From Sphingomonas sp. (GTDB lineage: Bacteria; Pseudomonadota; Alphaproteobacteria; Sphingomonadales; Sphingomonadaceae): a DNA stretch of 64,000 nucleotides. Below, piece after piece: positions 10,868 to 20,926 of this stretch. Location: positions 248,001-312,000 of the forward strand of contig NZ_JAGIAM010000002.1 of the NCBI RefSeq assembly GCF_017744835.1, written 5' to 3'. A program made the translations under genes and the position numbers. The notes under the pieces are model-generated. The model saw nothing but the letters and a program-made list of their open reading frames with translations. It was not told the DNA's origin and did no database searches. Position 1 is the first letter of the stretch. Each line of letters begins with the position of its first letter.

Positions 10868-11083
10868 GCTATCTGCCGCGCTGCGGAAAACCGCGTCGCG
10901 GCCCCATATCCCGCAGACTCCTTCGCAAGAGCGATCCGCAAGGCACTGCATGCACGTTCGATTAGTGCGCACCGATTAAGTGACGCAATCGATCACTGCC
11001 AGCGACCCTTCCCGTTTTGCATTGCGGTGCAGCGCGCATATATCCCGCGTCGCAACAACAACCGCCTTTGGAGGAAATTTCGC

Positions 11084-11647
11084 ATGGCGCTCATCGGAAG
11101 CACGATCAAGCCGTTCACCGCTCAGGCTTACAAGGAAGGCAAGTTCGTGACCGTCACCGACGCCGACGTGAAGGGCAAGTGGGCGGTCTTCTTCTTCTAT
11201 CCGGCGGACTTCACCTTCGTGTGCCCGACCGAGCTCGAGGACCTGGCGGACGTCTATCCGCAGCTCCAGAAGATGGGCGTGGAAGTCTATTCGGTCTCGA
11301 CCGACACGCACTTCAGCCACAAGGCCTGGCACGACACCTCGCCCGCGATCGGCAAGATCAACTATTACATGCTGGGCGACCAGAACCACGTGCTGTCGAC
11401 CAACTTCGACGTGCTCCGTGAAGGCCAGGGCCTGGCCGACCGCGGTACCTTCGTGGTCGATCCCGAGGGCGTGATCCAGCTCGTCGAGATCACGTCGGAA
11501 GGCGTGGGCCGCAACGCCGCCGAGCTGCTCCGCAAGATCAAGGCCGCGCAGTATATCGCTGCGAACCCCGGCCAGGTCTGCCCGGCCAAGTGGGAAGAAG
11601 GCGCCGAGACGCTCGCGCCGTCGCTCGACCTCGTCGGCAAGATCTAA
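11084..11647 (+). CDS. ahpC: Alkyl hydroperoxide reductase AhpC (peroxiredoxin)
   Basis: [20 protein letters not shown] peroxidatic Cys and PGQVCPAKW resolving Cys. Confidence 0.97.
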   Translation: MALIGSTIKPFTAQAYKEGKFVTVTDADVKGKWAVFFFYPADFTFVCPTELEDLADVYPQLQKMGVEVYSVSTDTHFSHKAWHDTSPAIGKINYYMLGDQNHVLSTNFDVLREGQGLADRGTFVVDPEGVIQLVEITSEGVGRNAAELLRKIKAAQYIAANPGQVCPAKWEEGAETLAPSLDLVGKI

Positions 11648-11715
11648 GCACCCCCAGCCCCCTTGGGGTGCTTAGTGGCCCGGGGCGACTCCCCCTCGCC
11701 CCGGGCCATTTGTTT
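11646..11715 (+). terminator. Two consecutive hairpins between ahpC and ahpF
   Basis: AAGCACCCC/GGGGTGCTT (11646-11673) then TGGCCCGGGGCG/CGCCCCGGGCCA followed by TTTGTTT (11676-11715). Confidence 0.7.
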
Positions 11716-11837
11716 GAGGTTCCCCTGGGACCTCGTCTGTCCGCGTTCGTCCATGCCCTCCGGCGCCTCCCCCCTCTCGGCGCCACGGACGGACGTGGGC
11801 AGGCACTTTCTCCAGCGTGCAACAGGAACCGCTTTCC

Positions 11838-13412
11838 ATGCTCGACGCCAATCTGACGCAGCAGCTCAAGGCCTATCTGGTCAACATCCGCGAGCCGATC
11901 GAACTCGTCGCGAGCCTGGGCGACGACGCCAAGAGCCGCGAGCTCGAGACGCTGCTGAACGAAATCGCCGCGCTTTCGGACAAGATCGCGGTCGTCCGCG
12001 AAGACGATGCGCGCAAGCCCAGCTTCCTCATCCGCCGCACCGGCACCGCCATCGGCGTGCGCTTCGCGGGGCTGCCGATGGGGCATGAGTTCACGTCGCT
12101 GGTGCTCGCGCTGCTCCAGGTCGGCGGCCACCCCTCCAAGGCCGCGCAGGAGCTGATCGAGCAGATCAAGGACCTCGACGGCGACTTCGCCTTCGAGACC
12201 TATTTCTCGCTCTCGTGCCAGAACTGCCCGGACGTGGTGCAGGCGCTCAACCTGATGGCCGTGCTCAACCCGCGGATCAGCCATGTCGCGATCGACGGCG
12301 CGCTGTTCCAGGACGAAGTCGAGACCCGGAAAGTGATGGCGGTGCCGACCGTCTATCTGAACGGCGAAGTGTTCGGCCAGGGCCGCATGGAGCTGGAGCA
12401 GATCGTCGCGAAGATCGACAGCGGCGCCGAGAAGCGCGCCGCCGAGAAGATCGGCAAGAAGGAGCCGTTCGACGTGCTCGTGGTCGGCGGCGGCCCCGCC
12501 GGCGCGGCGGCGGCGATCTATGCCGCGCGCAAGGGCATCCGCACCGGCGTTGCGGCCGAGCGCTTCGGCGGCCAGGTGCTCGACACGATGGCGATCGAGA
12601 ACTTCATCTCGGTGCCGCACACCGAAGGTCCCAAGCTCGCCGCGCATCTCGAGCAGCACGTCAAGGACTATGACGTCGACGTGATGAACCTCCAGCGCGC
12701 CGAGAAGCTGATCCCGGCGGCGCAAGAGGGCGGGCTGCACGAGCTGGTGCTGGCGAACGGCGCGAGCCTGAAGGCGCGGACGCTGATCCTCTCCACCGGC
12801 GCGCGCTGGCGGACGATGGGCGTGCCGGGCGAGGACGAATATCGCAACAAGGGCGTGGCCTATTGCCCGCACTGCGACGGCCCGCTGTTCAAGGGCAAGC
12901 GCGTCGCGGTGATCGGCGGCGGCAACTCGGGCGTCGAGGCCGCGATCGACCTGGCCGGCATCGTCGCGCACGTGACGCTGATCGAGTACGACAGCCAGCT
13001 CCGCGCCGATGCGGTGCTCCAGCGCAAGCTCGCCAGCCTGCCCAACGTCAAGATCATCACTTCGGCGCTCACCACCCGCGTCGACGGCGACGGCGAGAAG
13101 GTGACGGGCCTGGTCTACAAGGACCGCAACCACGGCACCGAGCACGAGGTCGCGCTCGAAGGCATTTTCGTCCAGATCGGGCTGGTGCCCAACACCGAGT
13201 GGCTGAAGGACACGATCGCCCTCTCGCCGCGCGGCGAGATCGAGATCGACGATCGCGGCGCCACTTCGCAGCCGGGCATCTTCGCGGCGGGCGACTGCAC
13301 GACCGTGCCGTACAAGCAGATCGTGATCGCGATGGGCGCGGGCTCGACTGCCTCGCTCTCGGCCTTCGACTATCTGATCCGCCTGCCGGCCGAGCTCGAA
13401 CAGGCGGCCTGA
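11838..13412 (+). CDS. ahpF: Alkyl hydroperoxide reductase subunit F
   Basis: N-terminal thioredoxin-like fold with CQNCPD, FAD motif [20 protein letters not shown], redox-active CPHC. Confidence 0.96.
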   Translation: MLDANLTQQLKAYLVNIREPIELVASLGDDAKSRELETLLNEIAALSDKIAVVREDDARKPSFLIRRTGTAIGVRFAGLPMGHEFTSLVLALLQVGGHPSKAAQELIEQIKDLDGDFAFETYFSLSCQNCPDVVQALNLMAVLNPRISHVAIDGALFQDEVETRKVMAVPTVYLNGEVFGQGRMELEQIVAKIDSGAEKRAAEKIGKKEPFDVLVVGGGPAGAAAAIYAARKGIRTGVAAERFGGQVLDTMAIENFISVPHTEGPKLAAHLEQHVKDYDVDVMNLQRAEKLIPAAQEGGLHELVLANGASLKARTLILSTGARWRTMGVPGEDEYRNKGVAYCPHCDGPLFKGKRVAVIGGGNSGVEAAIDLAGIVAHVTLIEYDSQLRADAVLQRKLASLPNVKIITSALTTRVDGDGEKVTGLVYKDRNHGTEHEVALEGIFVQIGLVPNTEWLKDTIALSPRGEIEIDDRGATSQPGIFAAGDCTTVPYKQIVIAMGAGSTASLSAFDYLIRLPAELEQAA

Positions 13413-13507
13413 TTTTCGATCCTCCCTGGCGCTTCAGGGCTCCGGGGAGGATTGTAATAATCGGCTAAATCACTATATACCGCCCCGACAATCGACAGGG
13501 GCGATAA

Positions 13508-14407
13508 GTGGCGCAGACCTACCTCCCGACGCTCAAGCAGCTCCAATATCTGGTGGCGCTGCACGACGCGGGGCATTTCGGCCGCGCGGCCGAGGCGTGC
13601 TTCGTCACCCAGTCCACCCTTTCCGCAGGCATTCGCGAGCTCGAGACGCTGATCGGCGTGGTGCTGGTCGAGCGCACGCGGCGGGTGGTGCGCTTCACGC
13701 CGCTGGGCGAGCGGATCGTCGAAAAGGCGCGCCGCGTGCTGCGCGAGGCCGATGAGCTGGGCGATCTCGCCCGCGCCGCCGGCCGGCCGCTTTCGGGCGA
13801 GATGCGGATGAGCGTGATCCCGACGATCGCCCCCTTCCTGCTGCCGCGCATCCTGCCGCGGCTGCGGCGCGACTATCCCGACCTCAAGCTCTACCTGCGC
13901 GAGGAGACGAGCGGCCAGGCGTGCGAAGGCCTCCACCACGGCCGCACCGATTGCGTGCTGCTCGCGCTTCCCTTTGCCTGCGGCGAAGTCGAGGCGGCGC
14001 CGCTGTTCGACGACAGGCTCTATGTCGCTTTCCGTGATGGCGAGATGGACCCGTCGAACGCCGTCAAGCCCGCGGACATCGACGAGACGCGGCTGCTGAT
14101 GCTCGAGGACGGGCATTGCCTGAAGGACCATGCGCTCGCCGCGTGCAACCGCCCCGAGCTGCGCGCGGAGGCGACGATGCTCGGTACGTCGCTCCACACC
14201 ATGGTGCAGATGGTCGACAATGGCCTGGGCGTGACGATGCTGCCCGAGATGGCAGTCGACGCCGGCATCCTCGACCATACCCAGGTGACTGCGCGCCCGC
14301 TCGAGGCGGACAATGCCGCGCGCCACATTGCGCTGGTGTGGCGCAAGGCCTCCCCACGCGAACGCGACTTCCGGCTGCTCGCTGACGTGCTGGCAGACGC
14401 GCGCTAG
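13508..14407 (+). CDS. oxyR: LysR-family regulator, OxyR-like
   Basis: LysR N-terminal HTH; LPFACGEVEAAPLFDD Cys region; next to ahpCF. Confidence 0.85.
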   Translation: MAQTYLPTLKQLQYLVALHDAGHFGRAAEACFVTQSTLSAGIRELETLIGVVLVERTRRVVRFTPLGERIVEKARRVLREADELGDLARAAGRPLSGEMRMSVIPTIAPFLLPRILPRLRRDYPDLKLYLREETSGQACEGLHHGRTDCVLLALPFACGEVEAAPLFDDRLYVAFRDGEMDPSNAVKPADIDETRLLMLEDGHCLKDHALAACNRPELRAEATMLGTSLHTMVQMVDNGLGVTMLPEMAVDAGILDHTQVTARPLEADNAARHIALVWRKASPRERDFRLLADVLADAR

Positions 14408-14418
14408 ACCGAAGGGCC

Positions 14419-14868
14419 CTAGTCGCCGATCCCGCTCCACCGCTGCGCCGCAGCCTCGTCCGAATGCCGCGCCTCGACCCAGCGGGTCGCGCCGCCACGA
14501 TGCTCGCGCTTCCAGAAAGGCGCGTCGGTCTTGAGCCGGTCGATCAGGAAGGCGCACGCATCGAGCGCCTCGCGGCGGTGGTGTGCGGCGGTGCCGAGGA
14601 AGACGATCCGCTCGCCGACCGCCATCGCGCCGACGCGGTGCACGATGGTGACGCCGAGCAGATCCCAGCGCGCCATTGCCGCCTCGGCGAGCGCGACGAG
14701 CGAGGCCTCGGTCATGCCGGGATAATGTTCGAGCTCGAGCGCGGTCACGCCGTCGTCGCCACGGACGATGCCGGTGAAGGTCGCCACGCCGCCGGCGCCC
14801 CGCGCCTCGAGCGCGGCGACTTCGACCGCGAGCTCGATCGGCGCCGGGTCGACCGAGACGCGGATCAT
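14419..14868 (-). CDS. moaE: Molybdopterin synthase catalytic subunit MoaE
   Basis: GGVATFTGIVRGDD, RVGAMAVGERIV, HRREALDACAFLIDRLKTDAPFWKRE. Confidence 0.93.
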   Translation of the reverse strand: MIRVSVDPAPIELAVEVAALEARGAGGVATFTGIVRGDDGVTALELEHYPGMTEASLVALAEAAMARWDLLGVTIVHRVGAMAVGERIVFLGTAAHHRREALDACAFLIDRLKTDAPFWKREHRGGATRWVEARHSDEAAAQRWSGIGD

Positions 14869-15116
14869 CCGCCCGTCACCGGCGGGAAGATCGCCACTTC
14901 GCGCGCGGAGCCGAGTGCGGCGTCGAGCGGCACGAACTGCTGGTCGATCGCGGCACGCAGCCGGGCCGGTTCGCGGAATGCCTCGGCATGGCCGGGGCTG
15001 CGCGTCGCGAGCCAATCGATCAGCGCGGCGATGGTCTCCACCCCCGCGGGCGGCTCCACTGTCTCCTGCCCCGTGCCCACTGCCTCGCGCACCCAGGCGA
15101 AGTAGAGCAGGTCCAT
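14865..15116 (-). CDS. moaD: Molybdopterin synthase sulfur carrier subunit MoaD
   Basis: Ubiquitin-like protein with C-terminal EVAIFPPVTGG; overlaps moaE. Confidence 0.92.
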   Translation of the reverse strand: MDLLYFAWVREAVGTGQETVEPPAGVETIAALIDWLATRSPGHAEAFREPARLRAAIDQQFVPLDAALGSAREVAIFPPVTGG

Positions 15117-15670
15117 TACGTGTCCATGTGCTTGAGACCGACGCGCAGATAGTCCCAGCCGGTGATGAGGGTGAGCGCCGCCGCGCTCCACAGCGCCGCG
15201 AGGCCCGCGATCCAGATCCAGTGCCAGTCGGGCAGCGCGCCGGCGAGGATCAGCGCGCCGAGCGAGACGAGTTGCAGCGCCGTCTTCCACTTGGCGAGGC
15301 GCGAGACGGGGAGCGAGACGCGCAGCCCGCCGAGGAACTCGCGCAGGCCCGAGACCGCGATCTCACGCACCAGGATCACCAGCGCGGCGATGATGTGCAG
15401 GTCGGCGATGATGCCCTTGCCCACCAGGATCAGGATCACCGCGGCGACCATGATCTTGTCCGCGATCGGATCGAGGAAGATGCCGAGCTTCGAGACGGTG
15501 CCCTTCGCGCGCGCCAGATAGCCGTCGAAATAATCGGTGATGCCCATCAGGCAATAGAGACCGAAGGCCACGCCATAGCCCGCCCGCCATTCGGGCCACC
15601 AGAGGAAGGCGGCGAGCAGGGGTACGGCCAGAATGCGCGAGAGCGTCAGGATATTGGGCAGCGTCAGCAT
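15116..15670 (-). CDS. pgsA: CDP-diacylglycerol-glycerol-3-phosphate 3-phosphatidyltransferase
   Basis: CDP-alcohol phosphatidyltransferase motif (GITDYFDGYLARAKGTVSKLGIFLDPIADK). Confidence 0.92.
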   Translation of the reverse strand: MLTLPNILTLSRILAVPLLAAFLWWPEWRAGYGVAFGLYCLMGITDYFDGYLARAKGTVSKLGIFLDPIADKIMVAAVILILVGKGIIADLHIIAALVILVREIAVSGLREFLGGLRVSLPVSRLAKWKTALQLVSLGALILAGALPDWHWIWIAGLAALWSAAALTLITGWDYLRVGLKHMDT

Positions 15671-15799
15671 CTGGGCTCCGCATTAGCACCGCCCGCGAAC
15701 GAGCGGGAGGGAATTTCCGTTGCCGCTTCAACCCCGCCTCGGCTATGCGGACGCGTCGTTCGGGCGGGTTCGTCCGCCGCATCAGGGGTTTCGCAGGAT

Positions 15800-17092
15800 A
15801 TGATCGGTGCGCTCGGGCTGATGAAGGAGCGCCGCTTCCTCCCCCTGTTCGTCACGCAGTTCCTCGGCGCGTTCAACGACAATCTGTTCAAGAACGCGAT
15901 GATCTTCTTCGCGACCTACCAGATCTTCAACTCGGTCGAGCAGGAGACGCAGTTCAGCGCGATCGCGACCGGCATCTTCATTCTTCCCTTCTTCCTCTTC
16001 TCCGCGCTCGCCGGCCAGCTGGCCGACACCTATGACAAGGCGCGGATCATGCGGATCATCAAGGCCGCCGAGGTGGCGATCATGCTGGTCGGCGCCGCGG
16101 GCATCTTCCTCAAGAGCCTGGAGCTGATGCTGGTCGCGCTGGTCGGCATGGGCGTGCATTCGACGTTCTTCGGGCCAATCAAATACGCAGTGCTGCCGCA
16201 GCATCTGCGGCACGAGGAAGTGCTGGGCGGCACGGGCCTGGTCGAGGCTGGCACCTATATCGCGATCCTGTGCGGCACGATCGCCGGCGGCTTGATCAGC
16301 CCCAATGTCGCGGCGATCGCAGTGATCTGCGTCGCGTTGGCGGGCTGGCTCTCCTCGCTCAAGATTCCCCCCGCCCCGCCGCTCACCAAGCTCGAGCTCG
16401 ACTTCAACATCTTCCGCTCGTCCTACCGGCTGATCGCCGCGACGATGCACATCAAGCGGCTCTATCTCGCGATCGTCGCAATCAGCGTGTTCTGGACGAT
16501 CGCCGCGGTGCTGGGCGTGCTCTTTCCGCCGCTGGTCAAGAACGTCTTCCATGCCCAGAAGGACGTGGCGAGCGTGTTCCTGGCGATCTTCTCGATCGGC
16601 ATCGCGATCGGATCGGTGGTGATCAACCGGCTGCTCAAGGGCGAGGTCTCGGCGCGCTACGCGGTGGCTTCGGTGCTCGCGATGGCGGTGTTCGTGATCG
16701 ACTTTCACTTCGCCGCGGTCTTCTGGCCGGTCAACGACGGGCCACTGCTCGATACGCGCGACTTCATCGCCCTGTCGGCCGCGTGGCACGTGCTGTTCGA
16801 CCTGGGGATGATCGCCGTCACCGGCGGCATGTTCGTCGTGCCGCTCTACGCCTTCCTCACCACCACCGTGGAGAAATCCCAGACCGCGCGGACCGTGGCG
16901 GCGAACAACATCGTCAATTCGGGCGCAATGGTCGCCGGCTCGGTCGGCATATTGGGCGTGACGCAGATCCCCGGCGTGAGCGTGGAGGATTCGATTTGGG
17001 TCGTGGTGGCGCTGTGCTTCGCCTCCGCCTTCTGCGCCTGGCTGCTGCACAAGGCCGAGCGGGAGCCGCACGGCCCGGACATGCTGCCCTAA
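15800..17092 (+). CDS. MFS transporter, LplT-like
   Basis: LPLFVTQFLGAFNDNLFKNAMIFF and GPIKYAVLPQHLRHEEVLGGTGLVEAGTY; start at ATG 15800. Confidence 0.82.
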   Translation: MIGALGLMKERRFLPLFVTQFLGAFNDNLFKNAMIFFATYQIFNSVEQETQFSAIATGIFILPFFLFSALAGQLADTYDKARIMRIIKAAEVAIMLVGAAGIFLKSLELMLVALVGMGVHSTFFGPIKYAVLPQHLRHEEVLGGTGLVEAGTYIAILCGTIAGGLISPNVAAIAVICVALAGWLSSLKIPPAPPLTKLELDFNIFRSSYRLIAATMHIKRLYLAIVAISVFWTIAAVLGVLFPPLVKNVFHAQKDVASVFLAIFSIGIAIGSVVINRLLKGEVSARYAVASVLAMAVFVIDFHFAAVFWPVNDGPLLDTRDFIALSAAWHVLFDLGMIAVTGGMFVVPLYAFLTTTVEKSQTARTVAANNIVNSGAMVAGSVGILGVTQIPGVSVEDSIWVVVALCFASAFCAWLLHKAEREPHGPDMLP

Positions 17093-17256
17093 AGGATGAA
17101 GGTGTAGAAGCAGACGAAGAAGGCGGCGAAGCTCATCGCAAAGAGCTTCACGTCGCTGTCGTCGCGCACCTTCTGCTGGACCGCCGCGGCGCGACGGACA
17201 TGGGCTCGGATCGGATGGCGGCGGGGAACACCCGCGATCAGGATCGGGCTTTGCAT
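17089..17256 (-). CDS. Small (55 aa) protein with C-terminal transmembrane segment
   Basis: Reverse-strand translation MQSPILIAGVPRRHPIRAHVRRAAAVQQKVRDDSDVKLFAMSFAAFFVCFYTFIL; absent from the ORF track (too short). Confidence 0.5.
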   Translation of the reverse strand: MQSPILIAGVPRRHPIRAHVRRAAAVQQKVRDDSDVKLFAMSFAAFFVCFYTFIL

Positions 17257-17396
17257 AGCGAAACCGTTAACGTTTCATTTACGATTTAGCCCCCGAAACT
17301 GATGGTTAACGGCTGTCCGGCCGTGGGACGCTACCATTTTTACAATGCGCACGTCCGCTGGGTTGAGCGAAACGCGCTTCACGGTAAACCGGTGTC

Positions 17397-18974
17397 ATGA
17401 GCATGAACCGACGCACCGCACTCGGCACCGCGCTTGCCGCCGGCCTCCCCCTCACCCCCGCTTCGGCCCAGTCCCGCCCGGCAACGACGTGGCGCCGCGG
17501 GTTCGACAACCAGCGCGTGCCCGACCTTGGCGACGGCACTTTCCTCAACCCGCTGGTTGCCGGCGACCATCCCGATCCGAGCATCCTGAAGGACGGGCGC
17601 GACTATTATCTGACCTTCTCGACCTTCGATTCCTATCCGGGGCTGGTCATCTGGCATTCGCGCGACCTGGTGAACTGGCGGCCGGTCACCGCCACGCTGC
17701 GCCAGAACATCGGATCGGTCTGGGCGCCCGAGCTCTGCAAGCACGGCAGCCGCTATTACATCTACATTCCGGTCAAGGCCTCGCCCAACACCATCCATGT
17801 GATCTGGGCGGACAAGATCGAGGGGCCGTGGAGCGATCCGATCGACCTCCAGCTCCCCAACCATATCGACCCCGGCCATGCGGTGGCTGAGGACGGATCG
17901 CGCTGGCTGTTCCTTTCGGGCGGCGACCGGGTGCGGCTCTCCGACGACGGCCTGTCACGGATCGGCGAGCCCGAGCACGTCTACGATCCCTGGCATTATC
18001 CGAACGATTGGGACGTGGAGGGCTTCTCGCCCGAAGGCCCCAAGGTCATGCGCCACGGCGGCTATTACTACATGATCACTGCGGTCGGCGGCACCGCGGG
18101 CCCGCCCACCGGCCATATGGTGATCGCGGCGCGCTCAAAATCGCTCGCCGGCCCATGGGAGAATTGCCCGCACAACCCGCTGGTGCGCACCACCTCGCTC
18201 GACGAACGCTGGTGGTCGCGCGGCCATGCGACGCTGGTCGAAGGACCCGATGGGAGCTGGTGGGCGGTCTACCACGGCTATGAGAACGGGTATTGGACGC
18301 TCGGTCGCCAGACGCTGCTCGATCCGGTCGAATGGACCGCCGACGGCTGGTTCCGGATGAAGGGCGGCGATCTCTCCAGGCCGATCGCCAAGCCGAAAGG
18401 CGGGAGCGCCCAGCCGCACGGCTTCGCACTGTCCGACGATTTCTCCACCCTGGCGCTCGGCAGCAAGTGGAATTTCTTCAAGCCCGCCGCCGACGAGGCA
18501 GCCCGCGCCCGCGTCGAGAAGAACACGCTGCTGCTCGACGCGCGCGGCAAAGCGCCGAGCGATTCCGCCCCGCTGCTGCTCGTCGCCGGCGACCAGGCCT
18601 ATCAGTTCGAATGCGACATCGAGATCGCGCCCGGCGGCACCGCGGGGCTGATCCTCTTCTATGACGAGAAGCTCTATGCCGGGCTCGGCTTCGACGAGAA
18701 GCGCTTCGTCACGCACCAGTACGGCATCGAGCGCGGCCGCCCCGCCAACCCGCACGGCCGCTGCATGCGGATGCGGGTGACCAACAACCGGCACATCGTC
18801 TCCTTCCACACCAGCGACGACGATGGGAAGACCTGGGCGCGCTTCGACCGGGGGATGGAAGTCTCTGGCTACCACCACAATGTCCGCGGCGGCTTCCTGA
18901 TGCTGCGGCCGGGGCTCTATTCGGCCGGGGCGGGAACGGCGAAGTTCCGGGATTTCAAGTTCCGGGCGCTCTGA
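17397..18974 (+). CDS. Exported glycoside hydrolase family 43 protein (beta-xylosidase/arabinofuranosidase-like)
   Basis: NPLVAGDHPDPSILKDGRDYYLTFSTFDSYPGLVIWHSRDLVNW; N-terminal RR signal MSMNRRTALGTALAAGLPLTPASAQ. Confidence 0.9.
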   Translation: MSMNRRTALGTALAAGLPLTPASAQSRPATTWRRGFDNQRVPDLGDGTFLNPLVAGDHPDPSILKDGRDYYLTFSTFDSYPGLVIWHSRDLVNWRPVTATLRQNIGSVWAPELCKHGSRYYIYIPVKASPNTIHVIWADKIEGPWSDPIDLQLPNHIDPGHAVAEDGSRWLFLSGGDRVRLSDDGLSRIGEPEHVYDPWHYPNDWDVEGFSPEGPKVMRHGGYYYMITAVGGTAGPPTGHMVIAARSKSLAGPWENCPHNPLVRTTSLDERWWSRGHATLVEGPDGSWWAVYHGYENGYWTLGRQTLLDPVEWTADGWFRMKGGDLSRPIAKPKGGSAQPHGFALSDDFSTLALGSKWNFFKPAADEAARARVEKNTLLLDARGKAPSDSAPLLLVAGDQAYQFECDIEIAPGGTAGLILFYDEKLYAGLGFDEKRFVTHQYGIERGRPANPHGRCMRMRVTNNRHIVSFHTSDDDGKTWARFDRGMEVSGYHHNVRGGFLMLRPGLYSAGAGTAKFRDFKFRAL

Positions 18975-19014
18975 GGCGATCCCAATCCTCCCCCACCGGC
19001 AGGATTGTTCTCGG

Positions 19015-20025
19015 CTACGCCTTCGGCGCCGGCCCCGTGGTCGCGCGGACGATCAGCTCGTGCGCGAGCGTTACCTGCGGCGCTTCGGCATTGCCGGCCA
19101 GCATCAGCTCGGCGGCGGCATAGGCGAGTTCGCGGACCGGCTGGCGCATCGTGGTGAGCGGCGGCCAGACCGCCTTGGCAAGGTCCGAATCGTCGAAGCC
19201 GACGATCGAGAGCTGATCGGGCACGGCGATGTCCATCTCGTGCGCCACGGCGAGCGCGCCTGCGGCCATGTCGTCGTTGCCGGCGAAGATCGCGGTCGGG
19301 CGGTCCTTGCGCTGGAGCAGCTTGCGCGCGCCCTCGACGCCCGAGGCGAAGCTGTAGTCGCCCGCCACCACCAGCTCGGGATCGAAGGCGATGCCATTCG
19401 CCTCCAGCTCGGCGCGATGCCCGGCGAGGCGGTCGGAGGAGGAGACGTGGCTCTCGGGGCCCCTGAGGATGCCGATCGAGCGATGGCCGAGGCCGACGAG
19501 GTGGCGCGTGATCTCGCGCGCGGCGGCGATGTCGTCCATCGTCGCGGCAAGGCCGGCGCCCTTGCGGATGCCCGGCGCGATCCGGACGTAGGCGATTTCG
19601 CGCCGATCGAGCTCGTCGAGCAGGCCGGTCGCCTCGGTCACCGGCGGCGAGAGGATCAGTCCGTCGAGATGCGTCTCGTCGATCAGCGCGAGCACGTTGG
19701 AGACCAGATCGGGGGACTGGCTGTCGACCGGCTGGAGCAGCAGCCGGAAGCCCAGCTCGGTGCAGCGCTGCTGCGCGCCGGCCTGGATGTGGTAGACGTA
19801 ATAGGGGCTGGGATTGTCGTAGAGCAGCGCCACCTGGAACGAGCGCCGCCCCGCGAGCGTGCGCGCGGCATGGCTCGGCCGGAAGTTGAGCTGCGCGACG
19901 ACTTCCTCGACGCGCTTGCGGGTTTCCTCGCTGACGTGCTTCTCGTTGTTGAGCACGCGTGAGACGGTCTTGAACGAGACCCCCGCGATCCTCGACACTT
20001 CCTTGATAGTGGGACGACCCGCCAT
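19015..20025 (-). CDS. LacI-family transcriptional regulator
   Basis: MAGRPTIKEVSRIAGVSFKTVSRVLNNEKHVSEETRKRV HTH plus periplasmic-binding-like sensor domain; start at 20025. Confidence 0.93.
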   Translation of the reverse strand: MAGRPTIKEVSRIAGVSFKTVSRVLNNEKHVSEETRKRVEEVVAQLNFRPSHAARTLAGRRSFQVALLYDNPSPYYVYHIQAGAQQRCTELGFRLLLQPVDSQSPDLVSNVLALIDETHLDGLILSPPVTEATGLLDELDRREIAYVRIAPGIRKGAGLAATMDDIAAAREITRHLVGLGHRSIGILRGPESHVSSSDRLAGHRAELEANGIAFDPELVVAGDYSFASGVEGARKLLQRKDRPTAIFAGNDDMAAGALAVAHEMDIAVPDQLSIVGFDDSDLAKAVWPPLTTMRQPVRELAYAAAELMLAGNAEAPQVTLAHELIVRATTGPAPKA

Positions 20026-20070
20026 CGCTTTCCCCTGCCGTGAACGGATGCACGGCCGCGCAGGCATATT

Positions 20071-20084
20071 TGACAGCGCTATCA
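20071..20084. promoter_or_regulatory. Putative LacI-family operator TGACAGCGCTATCA
   Basis: 13 of 14 positions follow a TGAYAGCGCTRTCA-type palindrome with central GCGC, between divergent lacI-type gene and kinase gene. Confidence 0.6.
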
Positions 20085-20086
20085 CG

Positions 20087-20926
20087 ATGCAAGCACCTTG
20101 TTTCGCTTCCATCACGCTGCACAAGGACGGGATGCTGCAGGCCGATACCGCCGAAACGATCCTCGCCGCGCTCGACGAGCGGCTGGCGCAGGCTGGTGCC
20201 CTTCCGTTCGTGCTCGGGATCGCCGGGGCGCAGGGCAGCGGCAAGTCGACCGTGGCGGCGCAGCTGGCGGAGCGGCTTCGCGCGCGCGGGCTGCGCGCGG
20301 CGCTGCTCTCGCTCGACGATCTATACCTGGATGGGGCGCAGCGGGCGGTGCTCGCCGCATCGGTGCATCCGCTGCTGCGCACGCGCGGCGTGCCGGGGAC
20401 GCATGACGTGGCGCTGGGGCTCGAGGTGATCGGGGCGCTCGGACGCGAAGGGCACACGCTGCTGCCGCGATTCGACAAGGGGCGCGACGAGCCCGGCGAA
20501 TGGGAAGGCTTCGATGGGCCTGCCGATGTGCTGATCTTCGAGGGCTGGTGCGTCGGCGCGCGGCCGCAGGATGACGCCGAACTGGCAGCGCCGGTCAACG
20601 CGCTCGAGCGCGATCGCGACGCCGACGGACGCTGGCGGGGCTTCGTCAACGCGCAGCTCGCCGGGCCCTATGCGGCGCTGTTCGCGCGGATCGACATGCT
20701 GGTGTTGCTGGCGGCACCGGGGTTCGAGGTCGTGGCCGACTGGCGGATCGAGCAGGAGCAGGCGCTGCGCCGGCAGGGTGCCGGGGCGATGGACGACGAG
20801 CAGGTCCGCGCCTTCGTGCTCCACTATCAGCGGCTGACCGAGCATATGCTCCGCCACGGCGCCGACTGGCCCAATCTTACGATCCGGCTCGACGCCGCGC
20901 GGCGCCCTGTGGAGATACTGGCATGA
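20087..20926 (+). CDS. P-loop kinase, D-glycerate 3-kinase-like
   Basis: GIAGAQGSGKSTVAAQLAERL, SLDDLYL, RFDKGRDEPGEW, DVLIFEGWCVGARPQ. Confidence 0.72.
   Translation: MQAPCFASITLHKDGMLQADTAETILAALDERLAQAGALPFVLGIAGAQGSGKSTVAAQLAERLRARGLRAALLSLDDLYLDGAQRAVLAASVHPLLRTRGVPGTHDVALGLEVIGALGREGHTLLPRFDKGRDEPGEWEGFDGPADVLIFEGWCVGARPQDDAELAAPVNALERDRDADGRWRGFVNAQLAGPYAALFARIDMLVLLAAPGFEVVADWRIEQEQALRRQGAGAMDDEQVRAFVLHYQRLTEHMLRHGADWPNLTIRLDAARRPVEILA

Noticed and set aside
10959-10978. Direct repeat CGATTA...CGATTA (14-bp offset) upstream of ahpC as an OxyR site
   Set aside because: Too short and unlike a defined OxyR consensus; insufficient support from sequence alone
14768-15799. N-terminal extension of the MFS ORF across moaED/pgsA
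   Set aside because: The extension is antisense to three real genes; the transporter starts at ATG 15800
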